A stretch of DNA of 64,000 nt from Paraglaciecola sp. 20A4 (GCF_011378905.1 NZ_WTPY01000012.1:57115-121114), one strand, 5' to 3'; shown: positions 47,908-58,576, counted from the stretch's first letter. Numbers and translations are program-made. The notes: generated by a model not told the origin, from the sequence alone.

Positions 47908-49351
47908 AAGTATTGACCAATCGTTCGTCCAACGAAGGACCCAAGGTCTTCTGCTGTTGAATACTATCAATGAATATATCCGCAATCATGGGAGGGTCTA
48001 AATACCCCAAAGAAATTCTAGGGCATCCCTCTAGTACTGTATAACCATCGCCCCCATCTGCTAAATAATCTGTTGTAGCAAGCTTATATATATTGGAAAG
48101 CTGGACGGGTTTATCTGCTACTTTAATTGAGATCACTCGTTCGCCGCTTGCTTTTGCTAAGTCATAGGTCACTTTCATCCCAGAAACATGAGGAAAACGG
48201 CCTTTCATTTGTTTAACTGCGCTAACACCATTCTCGAGCGCTTGCTTTAGTTGCTGACCGCTAATATTTAATACTGTTACCTTGCTTCGAAACGGTAACT
48301 CTTCAGCTATATCACGTCGAGTAAGTTGCTGACCTTTAACATAAGCGCGATTGCCACGAATATTACCGCCATTTATTAATGCGATATCGGCATTAGCGAA
48401 TGTACGTATTGTGTCAGCTAAGGTATTGGCAAAAGCATTTTCCTGTGTACGTACGCTGCTGCTGTATGTTTGAAAATCGTTAGCCACCATTGCAATAGGT
48501 CGATTTAACAAACGATTTAAACGCGAAATATAGCCTTTCACCTGCCCCTCGACGATAGGATCCGTCGGGAAACTAGACAGTTCTTTAATGCTCCACGTTA
48601 TCAACGGTTCAGCTGAGGTTTCGTCAGTAAAATCAATGTGTACTTCAGCCAATTGGTTAAGGGTACCAAGTGTCACCGCGTGCGTGTGTGTAGGCATGAT
48701 TTCGTCTGATAATTTAGTCAATTCGGGGCTGGTGGTTAACGTGATATCGACTATTTTGTTATCTAATAACTCATCTATGAAGGGAAAATAAGCTGAATAC
48801 ATCAGAACCACTATATCGGCATTCTGTTCACGAAGTCGTTTTGCAGATTGTTCTATTGCGACCCGGGGGGCGCGAATAATGACATGCTTGAGTAAGTAAT
48901 CACTGATGACGCTATTATCGAGAACTGAGATAACGCCTATCTTCACGCCTCGTTGTTCAACAATCGCGGTATCTAACAAGCCATCTACGTTAGCTTCACT
49001 GCGTTTATCATAGATATTACTGGCAACCATGGGAAAAGCGGCTTCATATGAGCGCAGAGATAATTCATCTTCAAAGTAACTAAATTCGCGTTTAGTTACG
49101 GCCATCGCATCGGGTTCTAAGCTGTTGAGTATATCGATAATATGCGTGCCACGGTCAAGTGATGACAGCGGACTCGGAGCGAGGCTATTTCCACCAAACA
49201 GGAAAAATGTGCTGGCATTGTTTCGGTTACGATAAGCGTGCAATGCACTCGCAAGCTCAGGATAGCCGCCTACTTTTGGTAAGTCGATAACGGGCATATC
49301 TGAGGCGTATATGATCGAGATTCGCGGCTTTGCGGGAACGGCGGCTGACAC
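47900..49351 (-). CDS. 5'-nucleotidase-like protein with degenerate catalytic domain
   Basis: Two-domain protein of the UshA family. The N-terminal metallophosphoesterase fold is recognisable, but the metal ligands are gone: the DxH motif reads SDMP (about 17-20), GGD reads FGGNSLAP (N55), GNHEF reads TKREF (86-90), and the later GHxH is absent. The C-terminal nucleotide-binding domain looks intact (NGGNIRGNRAYVKG; LPFRSKVTVLNISGQQLKQA; YLADGGDGYTVL). GTG 49351 is the first standard start, yet the frame upstream encodes a signal peptide without a canonical start codon. Translation is coupled to the following diguanylate cyclase. Confidence 0.82.
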   Translation of the reverse strand: MSAAVPAKPRISIIYASDMPVIDLPKVGGYPELASALHAYRNRNNASTFFLFGGNSLAPSPLSSLDRGTHIIDILNSLEPDAMAVTKREFSYFEDELSLRSYEAAFPMVASNIYDKRSEANVDGLLDTAIVEQRGVKIGVISVLDNSVISDYLLKHVIIRAPRVAIEQSAKRLREQNADIVVLMYSAYFPFIDELLDNKIVDITLTTSPELTKLSDEIMPTHTHAVTLGTLNQLAEVHIDFTDETSAEPLITWSIKELSSFPTDPIVEGQVKGYISRLNRLLNRPIAMVANDFQTYSSSVRTQENAFANTLADTIRTFANADIALINGGNIRGNRAYVKGQQLTRRDIAEELPFRSKVTVLNISGQQLKQALENGVSAVKQMKGRFPHVSGMKVTYDLAKASGERVISIKVADKPVQLSNIYKLATTDYLADGGDGYTVLEGCPRISLGYLDPPMIADIFIDSIQQQKTLGPSLDERLVNTYE

Positions 49352-49581
49352 TGGTTTGCTTGTACTACTGAAAAGTAGAATGCATAACAGTAATAAATGT
49401 ATCCAGTTGATTTGCCATCTCCCTTACTATTAATGAATATAACTATCTGAAATCTTAAATATAAATATCACAGATTAGCCATAATCCATAATCAGATTTT
49501 TAGTGATGTACGGGCATTTTATTTGACTTTAACTAACGTTTTCTAGCTAGGGGGAACGGTTTCGGTAGGCAATTCCAATGA

Positions 49582-49620
49582 GGAACAAACGACTGCGTTA
49601 TCGCTTGAGATAACGCAGTC
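49582..49620 (-). terminator. Stem-loop after valS
   Basis: A perfect 12-base stem, gactgcgttatc / gataacgcagtc, with a 6-base loop lies 14 bases past the valS stop. On the minus strand gtttgttcctc follows, only moderately T-rich. Confidence 0.7.
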
Positions 49621-49633
49621 ACTGCACATTCGA

Positions 49634-52399
49634 TTACAAGTTTTCGATTGTTTGCTTTTGTTCTTTTAACTTCTTCATTTGCATACTGAAATCATCAAGT
49701 TTGGCTTTCTCTTTGTCAATGACAGCAGCCGGTGCGTTGCTAACAAATTTCTGGTTACTCAGTTTGCCTTGAGTACGCCCGAAGTCAGCTTCAATTTTCG
49801 CTAATGCTTTATTGATGCGAGCAAGTTCTGCATCCTTATCAATTAAGCCAGCCATGGGAATTAAAATTTCCATTTCCCCGACTAACGCGGTGGCGCTCGC
49901 TGGTGCTTCCTCTTCAGCTTGTAACAACTCAACGCTTTCTAACTTGGCTAGTGCCCCTAAAAACTCGCGGCTAGTTTGAAGACGCTGCCAATCTTGTGCG
50001 CTAGCGTTACGCAGTAATATGCTCAGTGGCTTATTTGGTGAGATGTCCATTTCACCGCGGATATTACGAATACCCACGATCACGCTTTTTATCCATTCCA
50101 TTTCAGCGAGCGTGTCTTGGTCACGCAATGATGCATCTTGCACTGGGAAGGGTTGGGTCATTATGCTATCTGCATAGATGCCACATAAAGGCGCGACCCG
50201 TTGCCAAATTTCTTCGGTGATAAAGGGCATAATGGGGTGTGCTAAACGAAGAATGCTTTCAAGCACATTGACTAGCGTGTGCCGTGTACCGCGTTTTTGT
50301 GCCTCGGTGCTGATTTCTGAGTTCAATACCGGCTTAGATAATTCTAAATACCAGTCACAGAATTGGTTCCATGTGAATTCGTAAATAAGATTAGCTGCAA
50401 TATCAAAACGATAGGCGGTTAAGGCATCTTCAAAGTCTTTCAGGGTTTGTTCAAAGCGCGCCAAAATCCATTTATCAGCTAGACTAAGCTCCATGTCGCC
50501 GCCATTTGCGCCAGTGTCTTGATCTTCAGCATTCATTAAGACAAAACGTGAGGCATTCCATAATTTATTACAGAAATTGCGGTAGCCTTCAACTCGCTTC
50601 ACGTCGAAGCTAATGTCTCTGCTGGTGGACGCCATAGCAGCAAAAGTAAAACGCAACGCGTCGGTACCATAGGCAGCAAAGCCTTCTGGATAACTTTTAC
50701 GTGTGTTTTTTTCAATTTTAGCTGCGAGCTTAGGCTGCATCATACCTGAGGTTCGCTTAGCAACTAATTCGTCAATGCTAATTCCATCAATCAGATCGAT
50801 TGGGTCGATGACATTACCTTTTGACTTAGACATCTTATCGCCTTGCTCGTCGCGAATAAGGCCAGTAATGTAAATTTCTTTAAACGGAATTTGCCCAGTG
50901 AACTTTTTAGTCATCATAATCATTCTGGCTACCCAGAAAAAGATGATATCGAAACCGGTTACCAACACGGCGCTGGGGACAAAGGTGTCTAGTTCAGGTG
51001 TTTTCTTCGGCCAGCCCATAGTGGCAAATGGCCAAAGTGCAGAAGAGAACCAAGTATCAAGTACATCTTCGTCCTGACGTAAGTTTACGCTAGCATCTAG
51101 GGTGTTTTTTTCTCGTACTTCGGCCTCGGTGCGGCCTACGTATATTTTGCCGTTGTCGTCATACCATGCGGGAATGCGGTGTCCCCACCAAAGCTGGCGT
51201 GAAATACACCAATCCTGAATGTTATTCATCCATTGGTAATAGGTTTTATCCCAATTTTCAGGGACGAATTTTATTTCGCCGCTTTTCACTGCATCAATGG
51301 CCGGTTGAGCGAGGTCTTTGACTGCTACGTACCACTGATCCGTTAAGTAAGGTTCAATAACGGAACCTGAGCGGTCACCACGGGGGACTTTTAATTTATG
51401 ATCTTCGATTTTAACCAATACACCAGCGGCATCTAGGTCGGCGACTATCTGCTTGCGTGCGTCGAAACGATCCAGACCGCGATATTTTTCAGGGGCTATA
51501 TCATTAATTTTTGCGTCATCGGTGAGAATGTTAATCACCTCAAGGTTATGACGTTTACCCATATCGTAATCGTTAAAGTCATGTGCTGGAGTGATTTTAA
51601 CGCAGCCAGTACCAAAGTCTTGTTCAACGTAATCATCGGCAATAATGGGAATTAAGCGACCGGTAATAGGTAGCTTAATCGATTTACCGATAAAACTTTG
51701 ATAGCGCTCATCATCTGGGTGCACGGCAACAGCTGTGTCCCCCAGCATCGTTTCAGGACGCGTGGTGGCCACGATGAGCTCACCGCTGCCATCTGCTAAC
51801 GGATAGCGCATATGCCACATAAAGCCGTTTTCTTCTTCGCTAAGGACTTCTAGATCCGATACGGCGGTATGAAGCACGGGATCCCAGTTAACCAAGCGTT
51901 TACCACGATAAATTAATCCTTCTTCGTGCAAACGTACAAACACTTCATTTACTGCTTCAGATAGGTCGTCATCCATGGTGAAAACTTCACGATCCCAATC
52001 TGGCGAGGTACCTAAGCGCCGCATTTGTTGGGTGATATTACCGCCGGATTCTTTCTTCCAGTCCCAGATTTTGTCAACGAATGCCTCGCGACCTAGATCA
52101 TGGCGAGTCTTACCTTGCGCGTTTAATTGGCGCTCAACTACCATTTGAGTCGCGATGCCAGCGTGGTCAGTACCACATTGCCATAATGTATTGTCACCTT
52201 TCATACGGTGATATCGAGTTAGGGTATCCATAATGGTTTGCTGAAAACCATGGCCCATATGTAAGCTGCCTGTCACATTTGGGGGTGGCAACAAGATGCA
52301 ATAAGGTTGGCCTGTGCCACTGGCTTTAAAGTAGCCTTTATCTTCCCACGACTGATAGCATTGCTGTTCGATATTTTGTGGGCTAAATGTTTTATCCAT
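49634..52399 (-). CDS. valS: Valyl-tRNA synthetase
   Basis: Class I aminoacyl-tRNA synthetase charging tRNA-Val. 921 residues. The HIGH-type motif is [20 protein letters not shown] is in [13 protein letters not shown], the CP1 editing domain is present ([19 protein letters not shown]), and the C-terminal coiled coil (about 855-921) is typical. The holC gene lies 26 bases upstream. Confidence 0.98.
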   Translation of the reverse strand: MDKTFSPQNIEQQCYQSWEDKGYFKASGTGQPYCILLPPPNVTGSLHMGHGFQQTIMDTLTRYHRMKGDNTLWQCGTDHAGIATQMVVERQLNAQGKTRHDLGREAFVDKIWDWKKESGGNITQQMRRLGTSPDWDREVFTMDDDLSEAVNEVFVRLHEEGLIYRGKRLVNWDPVLHTAVSDLEVLSEEENGFMWHMRYPLADGSGELIVATTRPETMLGDTAVAVHPDDERYQSFIGKSIKLPITGRLIPIIADDYVEQDFGTGCVKITPAHDFNDYDMGKRHNLEVINILTDDAKINDIAPEKYRGLDRFDARKQIVADLDAAGVLVKIEDHKLKVPRGDRSGSVIEPYLTDQWYVAVKDLAQPAIDAVKSGEIKFVPENWDKTYYQWMNNIQDWCISRQLWWGHRIPAWYDDNGKIYVGRTEAEVREKNTLDASVNLRQDEDVLDTWFSSALWPFATMGWPKKTPELDTFVPSAVLVTGFDIIFFWVARMIMMTKKFTGQIPFKEIYITGLIRDEQGDKMSKSKGNVIDPIDLIDGISIDELVAKRTSGMMQPKLAAKIEKNTRKSYPEGFAAYGTDALRFTFAAMASTSRDISFDVKRVEGYRNFCNKLWNASRFVLMNAEDQDTGANGGDMELSLADKWILARFEQTLKDFEDALTAYRFDIAANLIYEFTWNQFCDWYLELSKPVLNSEISTEAQKRGTRHTLVNVLESILRLAHPIMPFITEEIWQRVAPLCGIYADSIMTQPFPVQDASLRDQDTLAEMEWIKSVIVGIRNIRGEMDISPNKPLSILLRNASAQDWQRLQTSREFLGALAKLESVELLQAEEEAPASATALVGEMEILIPMAGLIDKDAELARINKALAKIEADFGRTQGKLSNQKFVSNAPAAVIDKEKAKLDDFSMQMKKLKEQKQTIENL

Positions 52400-52425
52400 T
52401 GTATTTGGTCTCGTTATTGCGATGA

Positions 52426-52896
52426 CTAATTACCAGCGAGCGAGTCGAGTAACGCTTTACTGGGTAACGTATCTAATTGATGGCCGGCGGCGCGGTAATG
52501 TTTGTAGCGTTCCCGAGCTTGTTGTTTAAGTGTGTCAGCAGCGGGAACGAAGTCGAATATGCGGCCAAATTTACTATGAAAATCAGGCATGTCATCTGCC
52601 AAGTTAATAAGCACGGGCTTATTAAACTGGGAGGGTTGCTGCCAACAGATTTCTACTGGTGTGCCCGCTGGTGGGCCCTCGCCAGTTAAGTTATGTGGCA
52701 CGAAACGATCGTTTGGCAACTGCCAAAGCAATTCGTCGAATTCTTCGGCTTGAGCCTGAGTTTGGCACATCACCACACAGCGCTGCTTATTGCTAAAACA
52801 CTGGGCTGCTAATTGACAAGCCAGCGCGAGGTGCGCTGGCTGTTGGCTGGTTGTTTCTGCTTCTTGCTCAAGCAAGTAAAACGTGACCTTTGACAT
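52426..52896 (-). CDS. holC: DNA polymerase III chi subunit
   Basis: Clamp-loader accessory subunit contacting single-strand-binding protein. 156 residues. The family pattern is visible: [60 protein letters not shown] and a conserved [11 protein letters not shown]. It lies between pepA and valS, the usual gammaproteobacterial order pepA-holC-valS. Confidence 0.95.
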   Translation of the reverse strand: MSKVTFYLLEQEAETTSQQPAHLALACQLAAQCFSNKQRCVVMCQTQAQAEEFDELLWQLPNDRFVPHNLTGEGPPAGTPVEICWQQPSQFNKPVLINLADDMPDFHSKFGRIFDFVPAADTLKQQARERYKHYRAAGHQLDTLPSKALLDSLAGN

Positions 52897-52920
52897 CAGG
52901 TTTTTAATTCTCTTTGCAGA

Positions 52921-54426
52921 CTAATCTTCCGACTCAATGCCGGCTCGGTTCATTAAAAACTGAGATAGCATTGGCACGGGACGGCCAGTAGAGCCCTTAT
53001 CTTTACCGCCAACCCAAGCAGTACCTGCGATATCCATATGAGCCCAGTTGTATTTACGGGTAAAGCGCGACAAGAAACACGCCGCAGTAATGGCACCTGC
53101 AGGGCGCCCCCCTAGATTGGTCATATCAGCAAATGGGCTTTCAAGCTGGTCTTGGTATTCATCCCACAATGGCATGCGCCACGCTTTGTCACCACTTTGC
53201 TCTGATGCGTTAACCAGTTCATGTGCCAAAGGATTATGGTTACTGAAAACGCCTGTGGCATGACGGCCAAGCGCAATCACACAAGCCCCTGTTAATGTAG
53301 CCACATCGATGACTAATTCGGGATCGAAACGTTCCACGTAAGTCAATGCGTCACATAACACTAAGCGGCCTTCGGCATCGGTGTTAAGCACTTCAACAGT
53401 TTGACCTGACATGGTAGTCAATATGTCGCCTGGGCGATACGCGTTAGCGTCAGGCATGTTTTCGCATCCGGCAAGTATACCGACCACGTTCAATGGCAAA
53501 TTCAATGCGCTGATTGTATGCATCGCGCCTAACACGCCTGCTGCGCCGCCCATGTCATATTTCATTTCGTCCATAGCTTCGCCAGGTTTAATTGAAATAC
53601 CACCTGAGTCGAAGGTTAACCCTTTACCAACTAAAACAATCGGTGCTTGATCTGCAGGTCCACCTTTATGTTCCATTATGGTCATAATCGATTCATTAGC
53701 GGAGCCGCGACCTACTGCTAGGTATGAATGCATACCTAATTGTTCCATTTGTTTTTCATTAACAGAATCAACATGTAGGTTAGGGTATTGGGTTTCAAGC
53801 GCTTTAGCTTGGTCAAATAAGTACACGGGATTACAAATGTTAGGTGGCATGTTGGCCACATCACGAGTGGTCTTACTGCCTAATGATACTGCTAAGCCGT
53901 GCTCTAACGCGCGCTCACCTATGGCCAGTTCACGGCGGGTTGGAACATTAAAGACCATCTTACGCAGAGGTCTGCGTGGCTCGCCTTTCTTAGTTTTCAA
54001 TTGTAAAAAGGTGTACAACGAGTCTTGAGTGGCTTCAACGGCCTGACGTACACGCCAGTATGTATCTCGACCCTTCACATGCAGCTCAGACAAGAAACAG
54101 ACCGCTTCCATGGAACCGGTTTCGTTTAGGGTTTTAATGGTCTTAGAGATAATTTGCTTGTACTGGCGCTCGTCTAATTCACGCTCTTTACCACAGCCAA
54201 CTAACAATACTCGCTCGCTTAGCACGTTAGGTACATGATGTAGTAAAAGCATCTGTCCAGGTTTGCCTTCTAAATCACCACGGCGAAGTAGGTTGCTTAG
54301 GTAGCCACCACTTATTTCGTCTAACTGTTCAGCCACTGAGGTTAAACGGCGTGGTTCAAATACGCCTACTACGATACAGGCACTGCGTTGTTTTTCTGGG
54401 CTTCCACTTTTTACACTAAATTCCAC
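52921..54426 (-). CDS. pepA: Leucyl aminopeptidase (cytosol aminopeptidase A)
   Basis: Two-metal M17 aminopeptidase, also a DNA-binding recombination accessory in E. coli. 501 residues. The signature is [18 protein letters not shown]; metal ligands are in [17 protein letters not shown] and [16 protein letters not shown] start with GAGGA 7 bases upstream. First gene of the pepA-holC-valS set and divergent from lptF, as in other gammaproteobacteria. Confidence 0.97.
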   Translation of the reverse strand: MEFSVKSGSPEKQRSACIVVGVFEPRRLTSVAEQLDEISGGYLSNLLRRGDLEGKPGQMLLLHHVPNVLSERVLLVGCGKERELDERQYKQIISKTIKTLNETGSMEAVCFLSELHVKGRDTYWRVRQAVEATQDSLYTFLQLKTKKGEPRRPLRKMVFNVPTRRELAIGERALEHGLAVSLGSKTTRDVANMPPNICNPVYLFDQAKALETQYPNLHVDSVNEKQMEQLGMHSYLAVGRGSANESIMTIMEHKGGPADQAPIVLVGKGLTFDSGGISIKPGEAMDEMKYDMGGAAGVLGAMHTISALNLPLNVVGILAGCENMPDANAYRPGDILTTMSGQTVEVLNTDAEGRLVLCDALTYVERFDPELVIDVATLTGACVIALGRHATGVFSNHNPLAHELVNASEQSGDKAWRMPLWDEYQDQLESPFADMTNLGGRPAGAITAACFLSRFTRKYNWAHMDIAGTAWVGGKDKGSTGRPVPMLSQFLMNRAGIESED

Positions 54427-54713
54427 GGGGCATCCTCGTCACGAAACTGTTAATCTGTCATTACATACTGGTTGTAACACTGCGCTATTTTATTTTGTTA
54501 TTATGTTGTCGTGCTGAGTGTTACGGCGTTATCTTTGTATACGGTGTTCCATTCCAATTGCAAGACGCGCCCAAGCCAGACATAATCTATAAATTACGTG
54601 TCGGCAAGCGCTTTAAAATGGCACACATTGCAAATGAAACATGTGAAAACGTTAAGTTTACTGAAAATTTTGTAGCTTGCCACTAAAATTACCACTTTTG
54701 TGTTGGACATTGC

Positions 54714-55820
54714 GTGCTGATATTTCGTTATTTAGTCAAAGAAACCGTCAAATCCCAAACCGCCGTTTTTCTGGTTTTGATGGCCATATTTATTACCAAT
54801 AAATTTGTCAGGGTGCTCTCCGAAGCGTCCAATGGCGATATTCCTGCCAGTTTAGTGCTGGGTTTTTTAGCCTTAAGTATGCCTGTATTGGCCTCCCTCA
54901 TTTTACCCTTGAGTTTGTTTTTAGGCATCATGTTAGCCCATGGACGATTGTACGTAGACAGTGAAATGACAGTGATGCGGGCCTGTGGCATCAGTGAATG
55001 GTACGTGACACGGGTAATGTTGGTGTTAGCTGTTGTCATGGCGGTAATTACCGGTGCCATGACCCTCTGGATTGCGCCGATGTCAGTCGAGCGAGAATAT
55101 CAACTTGAGGAACAAGCAGGGGCCGATACTGGTTTGACAACCTTGATCCCTGGCCGCTTTCAACAAACGGCCAATGAAAAAGCAGTGATTTTTGTACATG
55201 AAATTGGCAACGACAGTGAGCCGTTAAAACGGGTCTTTATGGCCCAGCACGATACCACGACCGATAGCCAGAATGTGCACTTGGTCTACGCTAAAAAAGG
55301 CGGCTTACGTGAAGCACCTGACGGCTCAGAAACGTTAGTACTTGGGGATGGCATTCAATACGAAGGCACCTTAGGTGAGCGAGACTACCGAGTAGTGGAA
55401 TTCGGTGAGTATCAGATTCAAATTGCGGAACAAGAAGCTGAACAAAAGCGTAGAAAGTTATCTGCCTATACCACCATGCAATTGTTTGAAGACTCTTCTA
55501 TTGATGCAATAGCTGAGTTGCAGTGGCGCTTTGCCATCCCACTTTCGTTATTTTTCTTAGTGATTATAGCCGTGCCACTAAGTGCGGCAGACCCTCGTCA
55601 AGGGCGGTTTGGCAAGATGTTTCCAGCGCTAATGTTATATCTAGGGTATTTCTTGTTACTGCTCGCCGGGCGCAAAGTGTTAGAAGATGGCAAAGTTCCG
55701 CCCATTCTAGGCTTGTGGTGGGTGCATTTTGTTATCGGGTTAATAGGAATGGCGCTTATTTTTAAAGGGCGTCCTTTTGGTGTGCGATTAAGAGCCCGGT
55801 TGCGAGGTAAAAAGTCATGA
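54714..55820 (+). CDS. lptF: LPS export permease LptF
   Basis: One of two inner-membrane subunits of the LptBFG transporter that extracts lipopolysaccharide. 368 residues: three N-terminal helices, a periplasmic beta-jellyroll (about 130-260) and three C-terminal helices (FAIPLSLFFLVIIAVPLSAA; LYLGYFLLLLAGR). GTG start (MLIFRYLVKETV). Overlaps lptG by 4 bases. Confidence 0.96.
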   Translation: MLIFRYLVKETVKSQTAVFLVLMAIFITNKFVRVLSEASNGDIPASLVLGFLALSMPVLASLILPLSLFLGIMLAHGRLYVDSEMTVMRACGISEWYVTRVMLVLAVVMAVITGAMTLWIAPMSVEREYQLEEQAGADTGLTTLIPGRFQQTANEKAVIFVHEIGNDSEPLKRVFMAQHDTTTDSQNVHLVYAKKGGLREAPDGSETLVLGDGIQYEGTLGERDYRVVEFGEYQIQIAEQEAEQKRRKLSAYTTMQLFEDSSIDAIAELQWRFAIPLSLFFLVIIAVPLSAADPRQGRFGKMFPALMLYLGYFLLLLAGRKVLEDGKVPPILGLWWVHFVIGLIGMALIFKGRPFGVRLRARLRGKKS

Positions 55821-56878
55821 TTAAAATCCTTGATTGGTATATCGCTCGTACATTGTTAGGTACCACCGCAGTGAGTCTGGCCGTACTAGTTGGTTTAAGC
55901 GCTTTAATTAAATTTATCGAACAAATGAAAAGTGTCGGTAAAGGCAGTTACGATATGACGGTCGCAGCCGTTTATGTCGTTTTAAGTCTACCTCGGGAAT
56001 TAGAGCAGTTTTTCCCTATGGCAACTTTAATCGGTGGCCTAATCGGTATGGGAATTTTAGCCAGCAATAGCGAGCTAGTTGTTATGCAATCTGCAGGGCA
56101 AAGTCGCTGGAATATCATTATTTCTGCTATGAAGTCCGCTATATTGATGGTTTTATTTGTGATGGTGATAGGCGAGTGGGTGGCACCGGTAACGGAAGCT
56201 AAAGCGAAAGAAATTCGTACTCAAGCGATATCGGGTGGCAGCTTGTTTTCGTCAGATCGCCTTGTTTGGGCTAAAGATGGTGACAATTTTGTCAGTATCG
56301 GTGAAGTGGTCGATAAAAATAATCTGCGAGATGTGAACATTTATGAGTTTGATGGTGATTTATATCTGCGCAAAATCACTACGGCTGAAAGTGCCCGTTA
56401 TACAGATAAGTCATGGCGTTTAAGTCATGTGCAATCCACCAACTTTTCAGACGACAGCATTCAGGTTCAAGATGCCGCCGACGGAGCTTGGGCTTCTTCC
56501 CTTACGCCAGATAAATTAGGCGTAGTAACAGTCAAACCAGAAGCCTTATCGATACGGGGGCTAGTGGGTTATGTCAATTATTTGGAAAACAACAGTCAAA
56601 ATTCAGAACGCTATCGTTTAGCCCTGTGGCGAAAGATCCTACAGCCGGTATCTGTGGCCGTGATGCTGCTTATGGCGCTGTCATTTATCTTTGGTCCGCT
56701 TCGCAGTGTCACCATGGGCGCGAGAGTGATCATGGGCGTACTAACGGGGTTTGGCTTTTTTGTCAGTAATGAAGTCTTTGGCTCGTTGAGTACGGTGTAC
56801 CACATTCCACCTTTTATCGGCGCTGTTTTGCCCAGCGTGATATTTACCGGTATATCAGTACACTTATTGCGCCGCTAA
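55817..56878 (+). CDS. lptG: LPS export permease LptG
   Basis: Partner of LptF in LPS export. 353 residues with the same six-helix plus jellyroll plan. MIKILDWYIARTLLGTTAVS, the coupling-helix region LPRELEQFFPMATLIGGLIG and SFIFGPLRSVTMGARVIMGV are typical. The ATG overlaps the lptF stop (ATGA). Confidence 0.96.
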   Translation: MIKILDWYIARTLLGTTAVSLAVLVGLSALIKFIEQMKSVGKGSYDMTVAAVYVVLSLPRELEQFFPMATLIGGLIGMGILASNSELVVMQSAGQSRWNIIISAMKSAILMVLFVMVIGEWVAPVTEAKAKEIRTQAISGGSLFSSDRLVWAKDGDNFVSIGEVVDKNNLRDVNIYEFDGDLYLRKITTAESARYTDKSWRLSHVQSTNFSDDSIQVQDAADGAWASSLTPDKLGVVTVKPEALSIRGLVGYVNYLENNSQNSERYRLALWRKILQPVSVAVMLLMALSFIFGPLRSVTMGARVIMGVLTGFGFFVSNEVFGSLSTVYHIPPFIGAVLPSVIFTGISVHLLRR

Positions 56879-56903
56879 AAACGTACAATTTCGCCAGTAA
56901 CGG

Positions 56904-57410
56904 CTAATTCAAATTACGCCAAGTACGGTGGTGATTAGCTTCTTTGCTTAAGCAAATCACTTCCGTACTGGCGATGCGATCCTGCAGCGACTGTTTATAT
57001 TTAATATCCAGCAGTACCAATAGCGTCCCTAAGCCAAATAGAGAAAACACCATGCGCACAAAAGCACGGGTGTAGGTAATTGGTTGGCCATTTGTACTGA
57101 CAATGCGCAGACGCCAAGCACGCATACCAATCGTCTGCCCTCCGTTGCGCCAGAACCACAAAAAGAAGGCCATAACCCAGGCGCCAACCCATACTTGCAA
57201 AATATACTGATAAATTGGCGCGTGCTGTATTAGGTCGCTAAAGTGCTCATAACCGTGATTATTTAGCACGCCATTTTCTACTAATAGCAACATCGTAATC
57301 AACATCAGCATAGCGGCACACATGCCTACTGCAACGGCAACTAAAATATCGTATATAATCGCAGCTAGGCGGCGAAAAAAACCTGCACGGTGGTAATGTT
57401 CAGTAGTCAA
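56904..57410 (-). CDS. RDD family membrane protein
   Basis: Inner-membrane protein of about 168 residues with three helices. RDD features are RAGFFRRLAAIIYDILVAVA and GGQTIGMRAWRLRIVSTNGQ, with TYTRAFVRMVFSLFGLG after them. The frame is open to 57521, but that leader carries no RDD features and is unlike the family; TTG at 57410, just before the conserved part, is preferred. Convergent with lptG. Function unknown. Confidence 0.82.
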   Translation of the reverse strand: MTTEHYHRAGFFRRLAAIIYDILVAVAVGMCAAMLMLITMLLLVENGVLNNHGYEHFSDLIQHAPIYQYILQVWVGAWVMAFFLWFWRNGGQTIGMRAWRLRIVSTNGQPITYTRAFVRMVFSLFGLGTLLVLLDIKYKQSLQDRIASTEVICLSKEANHHRTWRNLN

Positions 57411-57576
57411 AAGAGCGTTCTCGTTACATATAACAATAAATAATAACGTGCACAAAAGGCACGAAGACCATGGGCTTAGTTTCGCATAAATGCAGCCACT
57501 AAGGGTAGTGGCGATACACAAAACAGCCTAGCTGGTGATAAGTTGAGCATTTAAACACGTAAGCTCGAAAAATCAC

Positions 57577-57604
57577 TTGCGTGCTTCCGGTAAATCGCTA
57601 TAAT
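57577..57604 (+). promoter_or_regulatory. Strong tRNA promoter
   Basis: TTGCGT (57577-57582) and a perfect TATAAT (57599-57604) are 16 bases apart, with a GC-rich stretch after the -10 (gcggcgc), as in stringently controlled stable-RNA promoters. Confidence 0.8.
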
Positions 57605-57612
57605 GCGGCGCT

Positions 57613-57638
57613 CTTAAAGGTTGCACGCAACCTTTAAG
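57613..57638 (+). repeat. Leader hairpin before the tRNA copies
   Basis: cttaaaggttg (57613-57623) and caacctttaag (57628-57638) form a perfect 11-base stem at the start of the tRNA transcript. Confidence 0.6.
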
Positions 57639-57645
57639 CACCTTT

Positions 57646-57684
57646 GCCAGTGTGATGGAATTGGTAGACATGACGGATTCAAAA
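57646..57684 (+). pseudogene. Truncated tRNA-Leu copy (5' half)
   Basis: 39 bases identical to the first 39 bases of the complete tRNA-Leu at 57812, running from the acceptor strand to just past the anticodon; identity stops abruptly and no T arm or acceptor 3' strand follows. It lies directly downstream of the strong promoter. It may be a remnant of tandem duplication or of an integration event. Confidence 0.85.
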
Positions 57685-57811
57685 GTCAACGTGTCTAGCA
57701 ACTGCTATCCGGCAAGTCATTGAAAGGTAAGTACCTTTTGACTTTAACAAGCTAAAAATTGCTTGCAAAGATTTGCAAAGTTTTTTGAACTAAGTAAACT
57801 CTTTAATCAAT

Positions 57812-57897
57812 GCCAGTGTGATGGAATTGGTAGACATGACGGATTCAAAATCCGTTGCTGAATAAGCGTGGCGGTTCGAGTCCGCCCACTGGTACCA
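57812..57897 (+). tRNA. tRNA-Leu (anticodon CAA)
   Basis: 86-base class II tRNA. The acceptor gccagtg pairs with cactggt, with a G-T first pair, and CCA is encoded. The D arm is ttggtagaca; the anticodon stem-loop ggattcaaaatcc has CAA in the loop; a long variable arm (gttgctgaataagcgt) and the T arm gcggttcgagtccgc follow. Confidence 0.95.
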
Positions 57898-57928
57898 TCT
57901 CTTTGTTGTCTACACGAAGAGATACACA

Positions 57929-57952
57929 AGCCGACTTCAAGTCGGTTTTTTT
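57929..57952 (+). terminator. Terminator of tRNA-Leu
   Basis: ccgact / agtcgg with a 3-base loop is followed by seven T. Confidence 0.85.
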
Positions 57953-58576
57953 GTGCCAGGGGTTTGAATTCTTGGATGTCGTGGGTACAGAGTTAACACG
58001 CTCCTGATGAAGTTTCCCCCCAGCCCAGACATCTATGTCTAGTCGTTCAGCTCGACGGAACTTCGTTCCTAGAAATGCGATCTTCACCTCAGGTTGGTAT
58101 TTTATGAGTGCTATTTGGAATATTACTATCTAACGGATACCAAGCTGCAATATAAAGCAATACCTTATCGCTGTCGCATCACCTATATCTCGACTATGTA
58201 TCTTTCTGCGCACAGTGTAAGGTAAATACTTATGGCTGCTGATATCTTGAGGCCGATTGTTGACTCAAAGCGGACATTGCATCTGCTCTTACCCCGTGGG
58301 TTTAATTTCACCAATTATGGTTAGCCTAAAGGCTCTCTTTTGAAATAGAGCTATTTAAAATAACAAAAACAATGAGGGTAAAGGTTAAGTCGTAATAAAA
58401 GTCATTTTAGGTCGTTTATCTTTGAGTTAGTCCTTACTTTTATTCATCGAATCGTTAACTTGATTTAACTGTGTAAGAAAATAGCTGTTTATTTATACAT
58501 AAAAAGTTGACGATGCTATATATTGTGTTAAGTTTGATTTATAGGCACAATATATGGTTATTCAGAGCTTCCAAAT
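57953..58576. other. Non-coding left edge of the defence island
   Basis: 624 bases between the tRNA terminator and the CD-NTase gene. No integrase, regulator gene or insertion sequence was recognised. It becomes clearly AT-rich from about 58330 and holds the promoter region and inverted repeat of the CBASS operon. Confidence 0.5.
58518..58555. promoter_or_regulatory. Inverted repeat before the CBASS operon, possible operator
   Basis: atatattgtg (58518-58527) and cacaatatat (58546-58555) are perfect 10-base arms with an 18-base spacer, ending 22 bases before the CD-NTase start. TTGACG at 58507-58512 could be a -35. Confidence 0.5.

Noticed and set aside
54495..54686. 63-residue plus-strand open frame upstream of lptF
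   Set aside because: No family features and it lies in the pepA-lptF divergent promoter region; not supported.
57845..58087. 80-residue minus-strand open frame ending in VGGLEPPRLFSNGF
   Set aside because: It runs antisense through the tRNA-Leu and its terminator; the ending is the common translation artefact of tRNA sequence.
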